Under the pieces are notes generated by a model. That model saw only the letters and a program-made list of their open reading frames with translations, made no database searches and had not been told where the DNA came from. This document shows, piece after piece, positions 1-8,842 of a stretch of DNA of 64,000 nt (positions within the stretch are counted from its first letter, which is position 1; each line of letters opens with the position of its first letter). This stretch comes from Quatrionicoccus australiensis (GTDB lineage: Bacteria > Pseudomonadota > Gammaproteobacteria > Burkholderiales > Rhodocyclaceae). The position numbers and the translations under genes are program-made. The stretch covers positions 186,001 to 250,000 of the forward strand of contig NZ_CP075188.1 of assembly GCF_020510525.1 (NCBI RefSeq), read 5' to 3'.

Positions 1-20
1 GCAGGAAAATCCGGCTTCAA

Positions 21-49
21 TTGACCTGCGGGCTGTCTACCTCTATGAT
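21..49 (+). promoter_or_regulatory. sigma70-type promoter of the 50-aa basic protein gene
   Basis: A TTGACC -35 element (21-26) and a TATGAT -10 element (44-49) are separated by exactly 17 nt. The -10 lies about 40 nt before the start codon at 89. This is one of the best consensus matches in the window and implies a well-expressed transcript. Confidence 0.7.
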
Positions 50-88
50 TCACGGTTTTGAAAATTCGCCGGAATCAAGGAGTTAGTC

Positions 89-241
89 ATGGCTATCAAT
101 CGCACCCGCCGCTCTTCCCTCGAGCGCCGCAGCATTTCCAAGTCTGCCAAGCGTCTGTTCAAGGGCGACGGCAAGACCGCATTCAAGGTCATCTACGCTG
201 CCGAATGCCACGCTCGTAACCGCAAGGCACTGGGCGCTTAA
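89..241 (+). CDS. small highly basic protein, 50 aa, function unknown
   Basis: The frame encodes 50 residues starting MAINRTRRSS and ending RNRKALGA. It is rich in Arg and Lys, with no signal peptide or membrane segment and a single Cys near the C-terminus (AECHARN). AAGGAG sits 6-7 nt before the ATG. A consensus promoter precedes the gene and an intrinsic terminator follows within 20 nt, so it is a self-contained transcription unit. The composition suggests nucleic-acid or ribosome binding, but I do not recognise the family. The sequence does not resemble ribosomal proteins S20 or S21. Gene status is fairly secure from the signals around it; function is unknown. Confidence 0.65.
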   Translation: MAINRTRRSSLERRSISKSAKRLFKGDGKTAFKVIYAAECHARNRKALGA

Positions 242-260
242 GCTGCTGTACCGTATTTCG

Positions 261-299
261 AGCCCCGGTTGCCGCAAGGCAGCCGGGGCTTCTTTCATT
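261..299 (+). terminator. intrinsic terminator after the 50-aa protein gene
   Basis: AGCCCCGGTTGCC pairs with GGCAGCCGGGGCT around a GCAA loop (261-290), with one G-U wobble, and TCTTTCATT follows. Confidence 0.8.
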
Positions 300-349
300 G
301 TGAAGCCGCTTTTTGCCGGCTTCGTGGCGCGACAAGGCGGAAAAATCTT

Positions 350-1543
350 ATGGCTCAACTGATCCTGATGCCGGGCAAGGAACGTTCGGCGTTCAAGCAG
401 CATCATCCCTGGGTGTTCGCCGGCTCGGTCGGTCGCCTCGAAGGGCGTGCCCGCCCCGGCGATACGGTCGAGGTGCTGGCTGATAACCTGCGCCCGCTCG
501 GGCGCGCCGCCTACAGCCCGAAATCGCAGATTCGTGCCCGCTTCTGGACTTTCGATGCCGAAGAGTCGATCGACGACGCCTTCTTCAAGCGCCGTGTCGC
601 GAGCGCCGTTGAACGCCGTCGCGCCTTGCCCGAGTTGCGCGGCCAGCAGGGCCTGCGCCTGATCCATGCCGAATCGGACGGCCTGCCCGGCGTCATCGCC
701 GACCAGTACGGCGACACCATCGTCGTCCAGCTCACCTCGGCCGGTGCCGACAAGTGGCGCAACGCCATCGTTGCCGGTCTGGTCAAGGCGACCGGCTGCG
801 CCCGCGTCTATGAGCGCTCCGATTCCGACGTGCGCGGCATGGAAGGCCTGGAGCCAACCACCGGCTGGCTGTATGGCGAAGCGCCGGCGACACCGCTGTC
901 CATCGACGAGAATGGCGTGCGCCTGGCGGTCGACGTCGTCGGCGGGCACAAAACCGGTTTCTATCTCGATCAGCGCGACAACCGTGCGCTGCTCGGCCAG
1001 CTCGCGGCCGGCAAGGACGTCCTGAACTGTTTCTGCTACACCGCCGGTTTCTCGCTGCAGGCGCTGGCCGGCGGTGCCGCCAGCGTGCTCTCGATCGATT
1101 CCTCCGGCCCGGCCCTGGCGCAGGGCAAGGCCAATCTGGCGCTCAATCCGCAATTGCCGGCCGAACGCGCGCACTGGCAGGAAGCCGACGTCTTCCAGGC
1201 CTTGCGCGATTTCAAAAAGGAAGGCCGTCAGTTCGACCTGATCGTGCTCGATCCGCCCAAGTTTGCGCCCTCCGCCTCGCACGCCGAGCGCGCCGCCAAG
1301 GCCTACAAGGACATCAATGTCTTCGGTTTCAAGCTGTTGAAGCCGGGCGGCCTGCTGATGACCTATTCCTGTTCGGGCGGTATCGGCCTCGAACTGTTCC
1401 AGAAGATCGTTGCCGGTGCGGCGCACGACGCCGGACGCGAGGCGCGCATCGTGCGCCGCCTGGCCGGTGCGGCTGACCACCCGGTCGCGTTGAACTTTCC
1501 GGAAGGCGAATATCTCAAAGGTCTGCTCGTCCAGGTCGATTAA
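350..1543 (+). CDS. rlmI: 23S rRNA (cytosine1962-C5)-methyltransferase RlmI
   Basis: This 397-aa protein matches the RlmI/YccW family in length and layout. An N-terminal PUA-like RNA-binding region (residues about 3-80) is followed by a class I SAM methyltransferase domain. Visible motifs are the SAM-binding segment NCFCYTAGFSLQAL, the catalytic LIVLDPPKF, and the TYSCSGG motif carrying the nucleophilic Cys expected of m5C methyltransferases. RlmI methylates C1962 of 23S rRNA in E. coli. The ATG at 350 was chosen over an in-frame upstream TTG at 269 because AAGGCGG lies 9 nt before it and the upstream stretch falls in the preceding terminator. It is probably a single gene ahead of the zinc block. 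Confidence 0.9.
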   Translation: MAQLILMPGKERSAFKQHHPWVFAGSVGRLEGRARPGDTVEVLADNLRPLGRAAYSPKSQIRARFWTFDAEESIDDAFFKRRVASAVERRRALPELRGQQGLRLIHAESDGLPGVIADQYGDTIVVQLTSAGADKWRNAIVAGLVKATGCARVYERSDSDVRGMEGLEPTTGWLYGEAPATPLSIDENGVRLAVDVVGGHKTGFYLDQRDNRALLGQLAAGKDVLNCFCYTAGFSLQALAGGAASVLSIDSSGPALAQGKANLALNPQLPAERAHWQEADVFQALRDFKKEGRQFDLIVLDPPKFAPSASHAERAAKAYKDINVFGFKLLKPGGLLMTYSCSGGIGLELFQKIVAGAAHDAGREARIVRRLAGAADHPVALNFPEGEYLKGLLVQVD

Positions 1544-1552
1544 GTTGCCATC

Positions 1553-1834
1553 TTGAATCCGCTGCGCCATCTCCTTCTCGTTGTTGTCCTCTGCTTCGCC
1601 CAACTGGCGGCGGGGGCGCATGCCGTCGAGCATGCCGCGGGCAAGGAAGGGACGCTGCCGGCGCATGCCTGCGAACTCTGCCTGGCGGCACACGACCTGG
1701 GGGCGGCGCTGCCATCGCTGGCGGTTCTGCCGCCGGTGGTGGCTGCCTGTCTCGTTCCGGAAGCGCTGCACTCGCATGCGCGTACGGCTTTCCCCTCGCC
1801 GCTGGCCCGCCAGCGCGATCCTCCTGCTGCCTGA
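1553..1834 (+). CDS. small exported DUF2946-like protein
   Basis: This is 93 aa from a TTG start 10 nt after rlmI. A hydrophobic N-terminus (HLLLVVVLCFAQLAAGAHA) looks like a signal peptide. It is followed by HACELCLAAHDLG, the Cys-x-x-Cys-x-x-x-His arrangement typical of DUF2946-type proteins encoded beside metal transport genes. His and Cys residues (HAVEHAAGKE, HSHAR) could bind metal in the periplasm. The placement just before a porin and a ZnuACB transporter supports a metal-homeostasis role, which is inference. The start codon is uncertain: no strong ribosome binding site is visible. Confidence 0.6.
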   Translation: MNPLRHLLLVVVLCFAQLAAGAHAVEHAAGKEGTLPAHACELCLAAHDLGAALPSLAVLPPVVAACLVPEALHSHARTAFPSPLARQRDPPAA

Positions 1835-1930
1835 AAACTGCCCTTTTTGAAGCGTCGACCGTCTGACGCGCCTGTCTTTGCCGACAAGCGCTGACGCCGG
1901 TCGCAACCGTGCATTTTCAGGAGAATTCCC

Positions 1931-3304
1931 ATGCAAAAGTCCTTTGCCATGGCTGCCTTGCTTGCCGCGTCCTGCGCGGCCCAGGCGGCTGGCAGCGACG
2001 CAGATCTGGCCGCCATCCGCGCCCAGATCGCCGATATGAAGAAAAGCTACGAGCAGCGCATTGCCGCGCTCGAGAACAAACTTGCCGAAGCGGAAAGCCG
2101 GACGGCCCAGAGCGCCCAGAGCGCCCAGAGCGCCGCTGCGCCCGTCGTCGCCGCTCCGGCGGCCCAGTCCGCGGCCAATGCCTTCAATCCCGAGGTGTCG
2201 CTGATTCTGCAGGGCAAGGTGCGCCGTTCCAAGGACATCGCCAATCGCGGCATCACCGGCTTCTTCCCGACCGAGGTCGAGGGGGCCAATGCGCGCGGCT
2301 TTTCGGCTGACGAAACCGAGCTGGTGCTTGCCGCCAATATCGATCCCTACTGGCGCGGTCAGGCCATCGTCGCCCTGGCCGGCGGCGAAGCCGAAGTCGA
2401 GGAAGCCTGGTTCCAGTCGCTGGCGATCGGCCACGGTGTCGGCCTCAAGGGCGGGCGCTTCCGCTCGGGCATTGGCTACCTCAACGAGCAGCATCCGCAT
2501 GCCCGCGATTTTGCCGATGCACCGCTGATGTACCAGGCGATGTTCGGTGACAGCTACGCCCAGGATGGTGTGCAGCTCAAATGGCTGGCACCGACGCCGC
2601 TGTTCGTCGAGTTCGGCGCCGAAGTCGGGCGTGGCGCGAACTTCCCGGGGACCGACCGCAATCGCAACGGCGCCGGCGGTTCGGCGCTGTATGTGCATGT
2701 CGGCGACGATCTGGGGGTTTCGAACAATTGGCGGGTCGGCCTGTCCTGGCTGAAGACCAAGGCCAGCGAACGGAGCGCCGAGTTCACCGATCTCGGCGGC
2801 GTGGCGGCGCAGGGTGCCTTCACTGGCGACTCGACGACCTGGCTGGCCGATTTCGTCTGGAAATGGGCGCCGAACGGCAATCCGAAATACCAGAACTTCA
2901 AGTTCCAGGGCGAGTATTTCTCGCGCCAGGAGAAGGGCGCGCTGAATTGCAGCTCGGATGATGCTGCCAGCCTGTGCAATGTCGCCGTTGAAAGCAGCTA
3001 CCGCACGCGTCAGTCCGGCTGGTATACGCAGGGTGTTTACCAATTCACTCCCGAATGGCGGGCCGGTCTGCGTTACGAGCAGCTCGACAGCGGTACGCGC
3101 GATTTCGGCCTGAATGCGGCCAACCTGGCGGTCGACGCCTACAAACCGAAGAAAACCACGGCCATGGTCGATTACAGCTGGAGCGAGTTTTCGCGCGTCC
3201 GCCTGCAGTACGCCCAGGACAAGTCGATGGCGGGGATCACCGACAACCAGTGGACCCTGCAGTACATCATGAGTCTCGGCGCCCACGGTGCCCACAAGTT
3301 CTAG
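1931..3304 (+). CDS. coiled-coil outer-membrane porin linked to zinc uptake
   Basis: This 457-aa protein has a signal peptide (cleavage near AQAAGSD) and a short coiled coil (residues about 25-60, heptads such as IAALENKLAEAE). An Ala/Gln/Ser-rich linker follows, then a predicted beta-barrel with alternating aromatic strands ending in a C-terminal Phe. Similar proteins beside ZnuABC are often annotated as zinc-linked porins or, misleadingly, as TonB-dependent receptors. I see no plug domain or TonB box, so porin is the better name. AGGAGAA lies 5 nt before the ATG. The gene is 9 nt upstream of znuA, consistent with one operon moving metal across the outer and then the inner membrane. I saw no AT-rich Zur box in the 96 nt upstream. 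Confidence 0.75.
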   Translation: MQKSFAMAALLAASCAAQAAGSDADLAAIRAQIADMKKSYEQRIAALENKLAEAESRTAQSAQSAQSAAAPVVAAPAAQSAANAFNPEVSLILQGKVRRSKDIANRGITGFFPTEVEGANARGFSADETELVLAANIDPYWRGQAIVALAGGEAEVEEAWFQSLAIGHGVGLKGGRFRSGIGYLNEQHPHARDFADAPLMYQAMFGDSYAQDGVQLKWLAPTPLFVEFGAEVGRGANFPGTDRNRNGAGGSALYVHVGDDLGVSNNWRVGLSWLKTKASERSAEFTDLGGVAAQGAFTGDSTTWLADFVWKWAPNGNPKYQNFKFQGEYFSRQEKGALNCSSDDAASLCNVAVESSYRTRQSGWYTQGVYQFTPEWRAGLRYEQLDSGTRDFGLNAANLAVDAYKPKKTTAMVDYSWSEFSRVRLQYAQDKSMAGITDNQWTLQYIMSLGAHGAHKF

Positions 3305-3313
3305 GAGCCGACG

Positions 3314-4210
3314 ATGAACAAGCTGTTTGCAATCCTGCTTTTGACCCTGGCCGCACTGCCGGCGCAGGCTGATCTCAAGGTCTTTGCCACGGTGCCGGAA
3401 TGGGCGGCGCTGGCGCGCGAGATCGGTGGCGACAAGGTGCAGGTTTACGCCGCAACCACCGCCTTCCAGGACCCGCACCGGATCGAGGCCAAGCCTTCGC
3501 TGCTGGCGCAGGCGCGCCAGGCCAATCTGGTCGTTGCCGCCGGCGCCGATCTGGAAATTGGCTGGCTGCCGCTGGTGCTGCGCGATTCCGGCAACGCCGC
3601 GATCCAGCCATCGCAGCCCGGTTATTTCGAGGCCTCGGCCTGGGTCAACCGCCTGGAAGTGCCGACTGTCCTCGACCGGGCACATGGTGACGTGCACGCT
3701 GCCGGCAATCCGCACATCCATCTCGATCCGCGCAACGTGCTCAAGGTCGGCGAAGCGCTGACGGCGCGCATGGCCGAGCTCGATCCGGCTCAGGCCGCGA
3801 CCTATCGGGCCGGTTTCAAGACTTTTGCCGGCAAGTGGCAAGTCGCCATGGCGCGCTGGGAGAAGGAGTCGGCACCCTTGCGCGGCGTCGGCGTGCTGGT
3901 GCATCACCGTTCTTTCGTCTATCTGGAGAACTGGCTGGGCATGCGCGAACTCGGTGCCCTTGAGCCGAAGCCGGGCATCGAGCCGACCAGCGGCCACCTG
4001 ACCAGCCTGCTCGCCCGCCAGCAGGCGACGCCGGCGAAGATGGTCCTGCGTGCGGCCTACCAGCAGGATGGTCCAAGCCAGTGGATTGCCGGCAAAGCCG
4101 GTATCCCGGCCGTGTTGTTGCCCTATACCGTCGGCGGCACGCCGGAAGCGAAAGACTTGTTCGGGTTGTTCGACGATACCGTGCAACGTTTGCTGAAAGG
4201 CCTGCATTGA
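3314..4210 (+). CDS. znuA: zinc/manganese ABC transporter periplasmic binding protein
   Basis: This is a 298-aa cluster A-I (cluster 9) metal-binding lipocalin-unlike solute receptor with an N-terminal signal peptide ending in LPAQA. Candidate ligands are the His of QDPHRIE, the His residues of NPHIHLDP and those of VLVHHRSFVY, the usual three-His arrangement of ZnuA-type proteins. The long His-rich loop of E. coli ZnuA is missing, so manganese or another divalent metal cannot be excluded. The protein would deliver metal to ZnuB. Its stop codon overlaps the TTG start of the ATPase gene (TTGA), indicating translational coupling. Confidence 0.85.
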   Translation: MNKLFAILLLTLAALPAQADLKVFATVPEWAALAREIGGDKVQVYAATTAFQDPHRIEAKPSLLAQARQANLVVAAGADLEIGWLPLVLRDSGNAAIQPSQPGYFEASAWVNRLEVPTVLDRAHGDVHAAGNPHIHLDPRNVLKVGEALTARMAELDPAQAATYRAGFKTFAGKWQVAMARWEKESAPLRGVGVLVHHRSFVYLENWLGMRELGALEPKPGIEPTSGHLTSLLARQQATPAKMVLRAAYQQDGPSQWIAGKAGIPAVLLPYTVGGTPEAKDLFGLFDDTVQRLLKGLH

Positions 4211-4785
4211 GTCTGTTGCTCGATGCACAAGGTCTGGTGGCCGGCTGGGAACAGCCGGCCACCAGACCCTTTGATTTCTCGGTCGGGGCCGGTGAAGTGG
4301 TCGGCCTGACCGGGCCGAACGGCGTCGGCAAGAGCACGGCGCTCGCGGTTTTTGCCGGCCGTGCGACGCGTTTTGCCGGTCGCCTCGAACTGGCACCCGG
4401 CCTGCGCCTCGCCCTGCAAACGCAGGACGTGCCGCCGCTGCTCGGCCTGCCGGTTTCGGCGCGCGAACTGCTCGCCCTGACCGGCGCCACGCCGGACGGT
4501 CTGCCGCCCTGGCTGGGCGAGCGTCTCGACCTGCGCCTCGACCGCCTTTCCGGTGGCCAGCGTCACTATCTCGCCTTGTGGGCCATCCTGCAGGCGCCGG
4601 CCGATCTGGTGCTGCTCGACGAGCCGACCAACAATCTCGATGCGGCCGGTGTCGCGCACCTGACGGTCCACCTGCGTGAACGGGCCAAAACCGGCGCCGG
4701 CATCGTCGTGGTCAGCCACGACGCGGCCTTCGTCGCCGATGTCTGCGATCGCGTCGTCGTGTTGGGAGCCAGCGATGTGGCATGA
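4207..4785 (+). CDS. znuC: metal ABC transporter ATP-binding protein
   Basis: This ABC ATPase carries Walker A (GPNGVGKST), the signature LSGGQRHYLAL and Walker B followed by the D-loop (VLLDEPTNNLD). The proposed TTG start at 4207 overlaps the znuA stop and gives 192 aa; starts further upstream would run inside znuA. At 192 aa it is short for ZnuC (usually about 230-250 aa), lacking most of the C-terminal extension and having a compact helical region. It ends inside the start of the permease gene (11-nt overlap). It energises metal import through ZnuB. Confidence 0.85.
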   Translation: MSLLLDAQGLVAGWEQPATRPFDFSVGAGEVVGLTGPNGVGKSTALAVFAGRATRFAGRLELAPGLRLALQTQDVPPLLGLPVSARELLALTGATPDGLPPWLGERLDLRLDRLSGGQRHYLALWAILQAPADLVLLDEPTNNLDAAGVAHLTVHLRERAKTGAGIVVVSHDAAFVADVCDRVVVLGASDVA

Positions 4786-5539
4786 GCTTTTCCTGGTTCC
4801 TTTCCTGACCGGGCTGGTCCTGGCCGTGCTGCTGCCCTTGCTCGGTTGCTACCTGCGCCTGCGCGACGAATGGCTGGCGGCGCTCGCCTATTCGCACGTT
4901 GCGGCAGCCGGCGCCTTGCTGGCCCTGGTCGCCGCTTTGCCCCCGGCTCTGGGGGGCTTGGGAGCGGCAACCGTGGTCGGTGCTGGCAAGCGTTTTTTTG
5001 CTCGCCGTCTGGCCGGCGGGGCGAGTTATGCGCTCCTGCTGCTCGGGGGCTGGGCCGTCGCGGTGCTGGTTGCCGCCAACCAGCCGAGCGCGGAGCGCCT
5101 CGGGCATGCCTTGTTCGACGGTCAGCTCTATTTCGCCGACAGCCTGCAGCTGTGGCTGGTCAGCCTGTTTGCCGGCGTGGCTTTACTGGTATTGCGCCTG
5201 TTGTCGCAGCACTTGCTGCTGGCCCATCTTTACCCCGATTTTTTCCGGGTGCGTGGTTTGCAGGCCTGGCCGATCCAGAGTGGCTTCGACGTGCTGGCTG
5301 CGCTGGCACTGGCGCTGGCGACCATGAGTCTGGGTGTGATGGGCGCTTTCGCCCTGGTCTTCATCCCGCCCTGGCTCGCCTTCCGGCGGGCGGCGAACTG
5401 GCGCAAGGGGCTGCTCCTGGCCGTGCTGATCGGCGTACTGGCCTATGTTGCCGCTTTCCTCGGCGCACTGGTGCTGGACCAGCCATTCGGACCAATGCTG
5501 GCTCTTGTGTTAATCACTGTCGGCCTGGTGATTGCATGA
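4775..5539 (+). CDS. znuB: metal ABC transporter permease
   Basis: This 254-aa polytopic membrane protein of the ZnuB/MntB (ABC-3) family has about seven to eight hydrophobic segments. The ATG at 4775 overlaps the end of the ATPase gene, so the internal start is well supported. Conserved features include the N-terminal RLRDEWLAALAYSHVAAAGAL region, the coupling-helix equivalent of the family, and the late glycine-rich SLGVMGAFALVFIPP segment. It forms the channel for zinc or a related metal and is the last gene of the operon. The next gene starts 45 nt later and is probably unrelated in function. Confidence 0.85.
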   Translation: MWHELFLVPFLTGLVLAVLLPLLGCYLRLRDEWLAALAYSHVAAAGALLALVAALPPALGGLGAATVVGAGKRFFARRLAGGASYALLLLGGWAVAVLVAANQPSAERLGHALFDGQLYFADSLQLWLVSLFAGVALLVLRLLSQHLLLAHLYPDFFRVRGLQAWPIQSGFDVLAALALALATMSLGVMGAFALVFIPPWLAFRRAANWRKGLLLAVLIGVLAYVAAFLGALVLDQPFGPMLALVLITVGLVIA

Positions 5540-5584
5540 CATTCGGCGGCGTGCTAAAACACTGGTTCTGTGTGCGGAGCAGTT

Positions 5585-6862
5585 ATGGTCTTTTCCTTTT
5601 TCAAGAAGCAACCCCAAAAAATGCCGGAGCGGCCGGCGGCTCGTCCCAAGGCGCCGGTGGAGTTGCCGAAGGAGGCTTTGCCTGACATAGCACTGCCGCC
5701 GCTCGATGATCTGGAATTCACGGCCAGTGAATTGCCTGCTGCCGTGGCCAAGCAGAATTCCGCACCAGCCCAGACTGCCATGCCGGAAAAGCCAGCCAAG
5801 CCGCTGGCCGTCGACGACGATCTGGATTTCACGATGGCCGAGTTTGATCGTGACTTCACCGATTCGAGCGTCATGGCGATTGACGTCGATCACGACCTTG
5901 ATCCCTTGCAGGCCGATCTCGAACAGGCCGTCGTGCTCTTCGCCAACGGTCAGGATGCCGCCGCGCGTTCCCTGCTCGAAGTTCTGATCCGCGCCTATCC
6001 GGGCAGCGAGGGCAAGCGTTTCTGGCAACTGTTGTTCGATCTGCTGCAGATTGTTGGCGACCGTGCTGCCTTCGACAAATTCGGTGTCGAATTCGCCGAG
6101 GCCTGTGAAACCTCGCCGCCCGCCTGGCGTCTCGAGCAGCCGGTCGTGACCACGACCGAGGAAGGCGCCAAGCTTTTTACCCTGCAGGGCGTGTTGACCG
6201 ATGAGTGCATCGCGCCGCTCGCCGAACTGGCCGATCTGATTGCCCGCAAGCAGGCGGCCATGGTGGACTGCGGCAAACTGATCGGTTGCGATGACGAAGT
6301 CGCCGGGCGTTTGGCCACTCTGCTGGCCAGTGCCCGCAAAAATGGCGTGGCGATCACGCTGCTCCAGCCGGAGGCCTTCCAGCGGCGGCTAAATGACCGG
6401 CTGCAGGTGGGCGAGGCGGTGCATGCACCGTCCTGGCTGCTGTTGCTCGAACTGCTGCAGCGGCACGGTACGCAGGAGGCCTTCGAAGAACGCGCGGTCG
6501 ACTATGCCGTCACCTTCGAATTGTCGCCGCCATCGTGGGATGTCCGGCCAGCCGTCGCGGCCGCCAAGACGGCGACACTGCCGGTACTGCGTGATGATGC
6601 GCACTACCTGAGCGGTGATCTGAAAAGTTGTCGCTTCGAGGATCTGGTTCCGGTCATCGAAGGTCAGGAAACGCCCATTCTCGATTTCTCCGGCGTGCGC
6701 CGGATGGATTTTTACTCGGCCGGGCAACTGGTCAACCGGCTGGCCCCGTACAAGGCGGCTGGCCGCGAAGTCGTCGTGCGCAGCCCGAACCATCTCGTTG
6801 CCGAGTTGATGGCCGTGGTCGGCCTCAACAAGCAGGCGCGCATCATCGTTCCCAAGTCTTGA
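5585..6862 (+). CDS. STAS-domain protein with two repeated modules
   Basis: This soluble 425-aa protein has an acidic low-complexity N-terminal third containing two similar motifs, [11 protein letters not shown] and [11 protein letters not shown]. Two copies of a unit follow: a helical stretch ending SPPAW (near residue 180) or SPPSW (near residue 320), each followed by a STAS-like beta-alpha fold. The second STAS copy has the family-like core [20 protein letters not shown] near the C-terminus. STAS domains usually mediate partner-switching or scaffolding. The first copy is more degenerate ([20 protein letters not shown]). Start chosen at the ATG at 5585 rather than the in-frame GTG at 5570. 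It lies 11 nt upstream of hslV and may share its transcript. Function unknown. Confidence 0.7.
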   Translation: MVFSFFKKQPQKMPERPAARPKAPVELPKEALPDIALPPLDDLEFTASELPAAVAKQNSAPAQTAMPEKPAKPLAVDDDLDFTMAEFDRDFTDSSVMAIDVDHDLDPLQADLEQAVVLFANGQDAAARSLLEVLIRAYPGSEGKRFWQLLFDLLQIVGDRAAFDKFGVEFAEACETSPPAWRLEQPVVTTTEEGAKLFTLQGVLTDECIAPLAELADLIARKQAAMVDCGKLIGCDDEVAGRLATLLASARKNGVAITLLQPEAFQRRLNDRLQVGEAVHAPSWLLLLELLQRHGTQEAFEERAVDYAVTFELSPPSWDVRPAVAAAKTATLPVLRDDAHYLSGDLKSCRFEDLVPVIEGQETPILDFSGVRRMDFYSAGQLVNRLAPYKAAGREVVVRSPNHLVAELMAVVGLNKQARIIVPKS

Positions 6863-6873
6863 GGTAGCAAAAC

Positions 6874-7410
6874 ATGGAGCAATATCACGGCACGACGATC
6901 CTGTCGGTGCGCCGGGGCAGCGTCGTCGCCATGGGCGGCGACGGCCAGGTGACGCTGGGCAATATCGTCATCAAGGCGACCGCCAAGAAGGTGCGTCGTC
7001 TCTATCAGGGCCGCATCCTGGCCGGCTTTGCCGGCGGTACGGCGGATGCCTTTACGCTGTTCGAGCGCTTCGAGGCCAAGTTGGAAAAGCATCAGGGCAA
7101 CCTGACGCGCTCGGCTGTCGAGTTGGCCAAGGACTGGCGTTCCGACCGCGCCTTGCGCCGGCTGGAAGCCATGCTTTCGGTCGCAGACAAGGATGTCTCG
7201 CTGATCATCACCGGCAACGGCGATGTGCTCGAGCCGGAGCATGGCATCGTCGCCATCGGATCGGGCGGCTCCTACGCGCAGAGCGCGGCGCGTGCCTTGC
7301 TCGAGAACACCGACTTGTCGCCGCGCGACATCGTCACCAGGTCGCTGGAAATCGCCGGCGACATCTGCATCTACACCAATCGCAACTTCACCATCGAGGC
7401 GCTCGAATGA
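6874..7410 (+). CDS. hslV: ATP-dependent protease proteolytic subunit HslV
   Basis: This 178-aa threonine protease is the bacterial proteasome-like subunit (ClpQ). The catalytic Thr follows a short propeptide, MEQYHG, giving TTILSVRRG as the mature start. GDGQVTLG and [14 protein letters not shown] are typical of the family. It forms two stacked hexameric rings capped by HslU and degrades misfolded or regulatory cytoplasmic proteins. Its stop overlaps the hslU start by 4 nt (ATGA). The ribosome binding site is weak (GAGGTAG, 5-6 nt before the ATG). Confidence 0.96.
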   Translation: MEQYHGTTILSVRRGSVVAMGGDGQVTLGNIVIKATAKKVRRLYQGRILAGFAGGTADAFTLFERFEAKLEKHQGNLTRSAVELAKDWRSDRALRRLEAMLSVADKDVSLIITGNGDVLEPEHGIVAIGSGGSYAQSAARALLENTDLSPRDIVTRSLEIAGDICIYTNRNFTIEALE

Positions 7411-8747
7411 CGACCATGACGCCGCAGGAAATCGTTTCCGAACTCGACAAGCACATCGTTGGCCAGCACAACGCCAAGAAATCGGTCGCCATTGCCCTGC
7501 GCAACCGCTGGCGGCGTTCGCAGGTCGCCGAACCGCTGCGCCAGGAAATCACACCCAAAAATATTCTGATGATCGGCCCGACCGGCGTCGGCAAGACCGA
7601 AATTGCGCGGCGTCTGGCGCGCATCGCCAACGCACCCTTCATCAAGATCGAGGCGACCAAGTTCACCGAGGTCGGCTATGTCGGCCGCGATGTCGAGACC
7701 ATCATCCGCGACCTGGTCGAGATGGCGATCAAGTCGCACCGCGAACGCGCCATGAAGCAGATGCGGGCGCGCGCCGAGGATGCCGCCGAGGATCGCATCC
7801 TCGATGCCTTGTTGCCGCCGGCGCGCAGTCCGGGCTTTTTTGCCGAAAACAGCGAGTCGACCGCTACGGATAACACGACCCGCCAGAAATTCCGCAAGAA
7901 GCTGCGCGAAGGCGAACTCGACGACAAGGAAATCGACATCGAGCTCGCCGCGCCGAGCATGCAGGCCGAAATCTTCGCGCCGCCGGGCATGGAAGACCTG
8001 ACGCAGCAGATCCAGGGCATGTTCCAGAACATGGGCCAGGGCCGCAAGAAGTCGCGCAAGCTGCAGATCAAGGAAGCCTTGAAGCTGCTCACCGACGAGG
8101 AAGCCGCCAAGCTGGTCAATGACGAGGACGTCAAGCTGGAAGCGGTCAAGGCCGTCGAGCAGAACGGCATCGTCTTCCTCGACGAACTCGACAAGATCGC
8201 CAGCCGCTCCGAGGCCCAGGGCGCCGACGTCTCGCGCCAGGGCGTGCAGCGCGACCTGCTGCCGCTGGTCGAGGGCACCACGGTGTCGACCAAGTACGGC
8301 ATGATCAAGACCGATCACATCCTGTTCATCGCCTCCGGTGCCTTTCACCTGTCGAAGCCGTCCGACCTGATTCCGGAACTGCAGGGCCGTTTCCCGATCC
8401 GCGTCGAGCTGGATTCGCTGTCGGTCGCCGATTTCGAATGCATCCTGACCCAGACCGATGCCTGCCTGACGCGGCAGTATCAGGCGCTGCTCGAAACCGA
8501 GGGCGTGCAGCTGCAATTCGCCGACGACGGCATTCGCCGCCTGGCCGAGATCGCCTTCCAGGTGAACGAGAAGACCGAGAACATCGGTGCGCGGCGTCTG
8601 CACACGGTCATGGAAAAACTGCTCGAGGAAATTTCCTTCGAAGCCGGCAAGGCCGGGCCGCAAACCATCGTCATCGATGCCGCGGCGGTTAACGAGCGTC
8701 TTGGCGAACTCGCCGCCGACGAGGATCTGTCGCGCTACGTGCTGTAA
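7407..8747 (+). CDS. hslU: ATP-dependent protease ATPase subunit HslU
   Basis: This 446-aa AAA+ unfoldase (ClpY) has Walker [10 protein letters not shown], pore loop GYVG (in TEVGYVGRD), Walker [10 protein letters not shown], the I-domain insertion between them, and sensor-2 [10 protein letters not shown]. The C-terminal tail SRYVL is the segment that docks into HslV. Length and order match canonical HslU. It unfolds substrates and threads them into HslV. Translationally coupled to hslV; two consecutive hairpins follow. Confidence 0.96.
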   Translation: MTTMTPQEIVSELDKHIVGQHNAKKSVAIALRNRWRRSQVAEPLRQEITPKNILMIGPTGVGKTEIARRLARIANAPFIKIEATKFTEVGYVGRDVETIIRDLVEMAIKSHRERAMKQMRARAEDAAEDRILDALLPPARSPGFFAENSESTATDNTTRQKFRKKLREGELDDKEIDIELAAPSMQAEIFAPPGMEDLTQQIQGMFQNMGQGRKKSRKLQIKEALKLLTDEEAAKLVNDEDVKLEAVKAVEQNGIVFLDELDKIASRSEAQGADVSRQGVQRDLLPLVEGTTVSTKYGMIKTDHILFIASGAFHLSKPSDLIPELQGRFPIRVELDSLSVADFECILTQTDACLTRQYQALLETEGVQLQFADDGIRRLAEIAFQVNEKTENIGARRLHTVMEKLLEEISFEAGKAGPQTIVIDAAAVNERLGELAADEDLSRYVL

Positions 8748-8753
8748 GCGGCT

Positions 8754-8791
8754 GCGGCCGGGCTCAGGGTCATCCCTGATCGCCCGGCCGC
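8754..8791 (+). terminator. long GC-rich hairpin after hslU
   Basis: GCGGCCGGGC (8754-8763) pairs perfectly with GCCCGGCCGC (8782-8791). An inner stem TCAGGG/CCCTGA extends it, with only a 2-nt bulge. No U-tract follows, so this may be an mRNA-stabilising 3' hairpin rather than a terminator on its own. Confidence 0.55.
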
Positions 8792-8798
8792 GCCAACT

Positions 8799-8831
8799 GC
8801 GCCGATAATCGGCGCCTCATTCCTTTTTTTC
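8799..8831 (+). terminator. second hairpin with T-run between hslU and the permease gene
   Basis: GCGCCGA (8799-8805) and TCGGCGC (8809-8815) form a short perfect stem with loop TAA. CTCATTCC and seven T residues follow after a gap of about 8 nt. It probably completes termination of hslVU just before the GTG start at 8843. Confidence 0.5.
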
Positions 8832-8842
8832 AAGGTGCCCGC

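Noticed and set aside
89..241. Ribosomal protein S20 or S21
   Set aside because: The size and charge invite it, but the sequence lacks the MANxxxAxKR start of S20 and the S21 signature; left as unknown.
1835..1930. Zur or Fur operator upstream of the porin gene
   Set aside because: No AT-rich dyad of the expected kind is present in this GC-rich gap.
83..4396. Very long minus-strand open frame (1437 codons) at the left end
   Set aside because: It lies antisense to rlmI, the porin and znuAC, whose proteins have clear family motifs. Its translation is low-complexity, Arg/Gly/Gln-rich text with no recognisable domain, a known by-product of GC-rich codon use.
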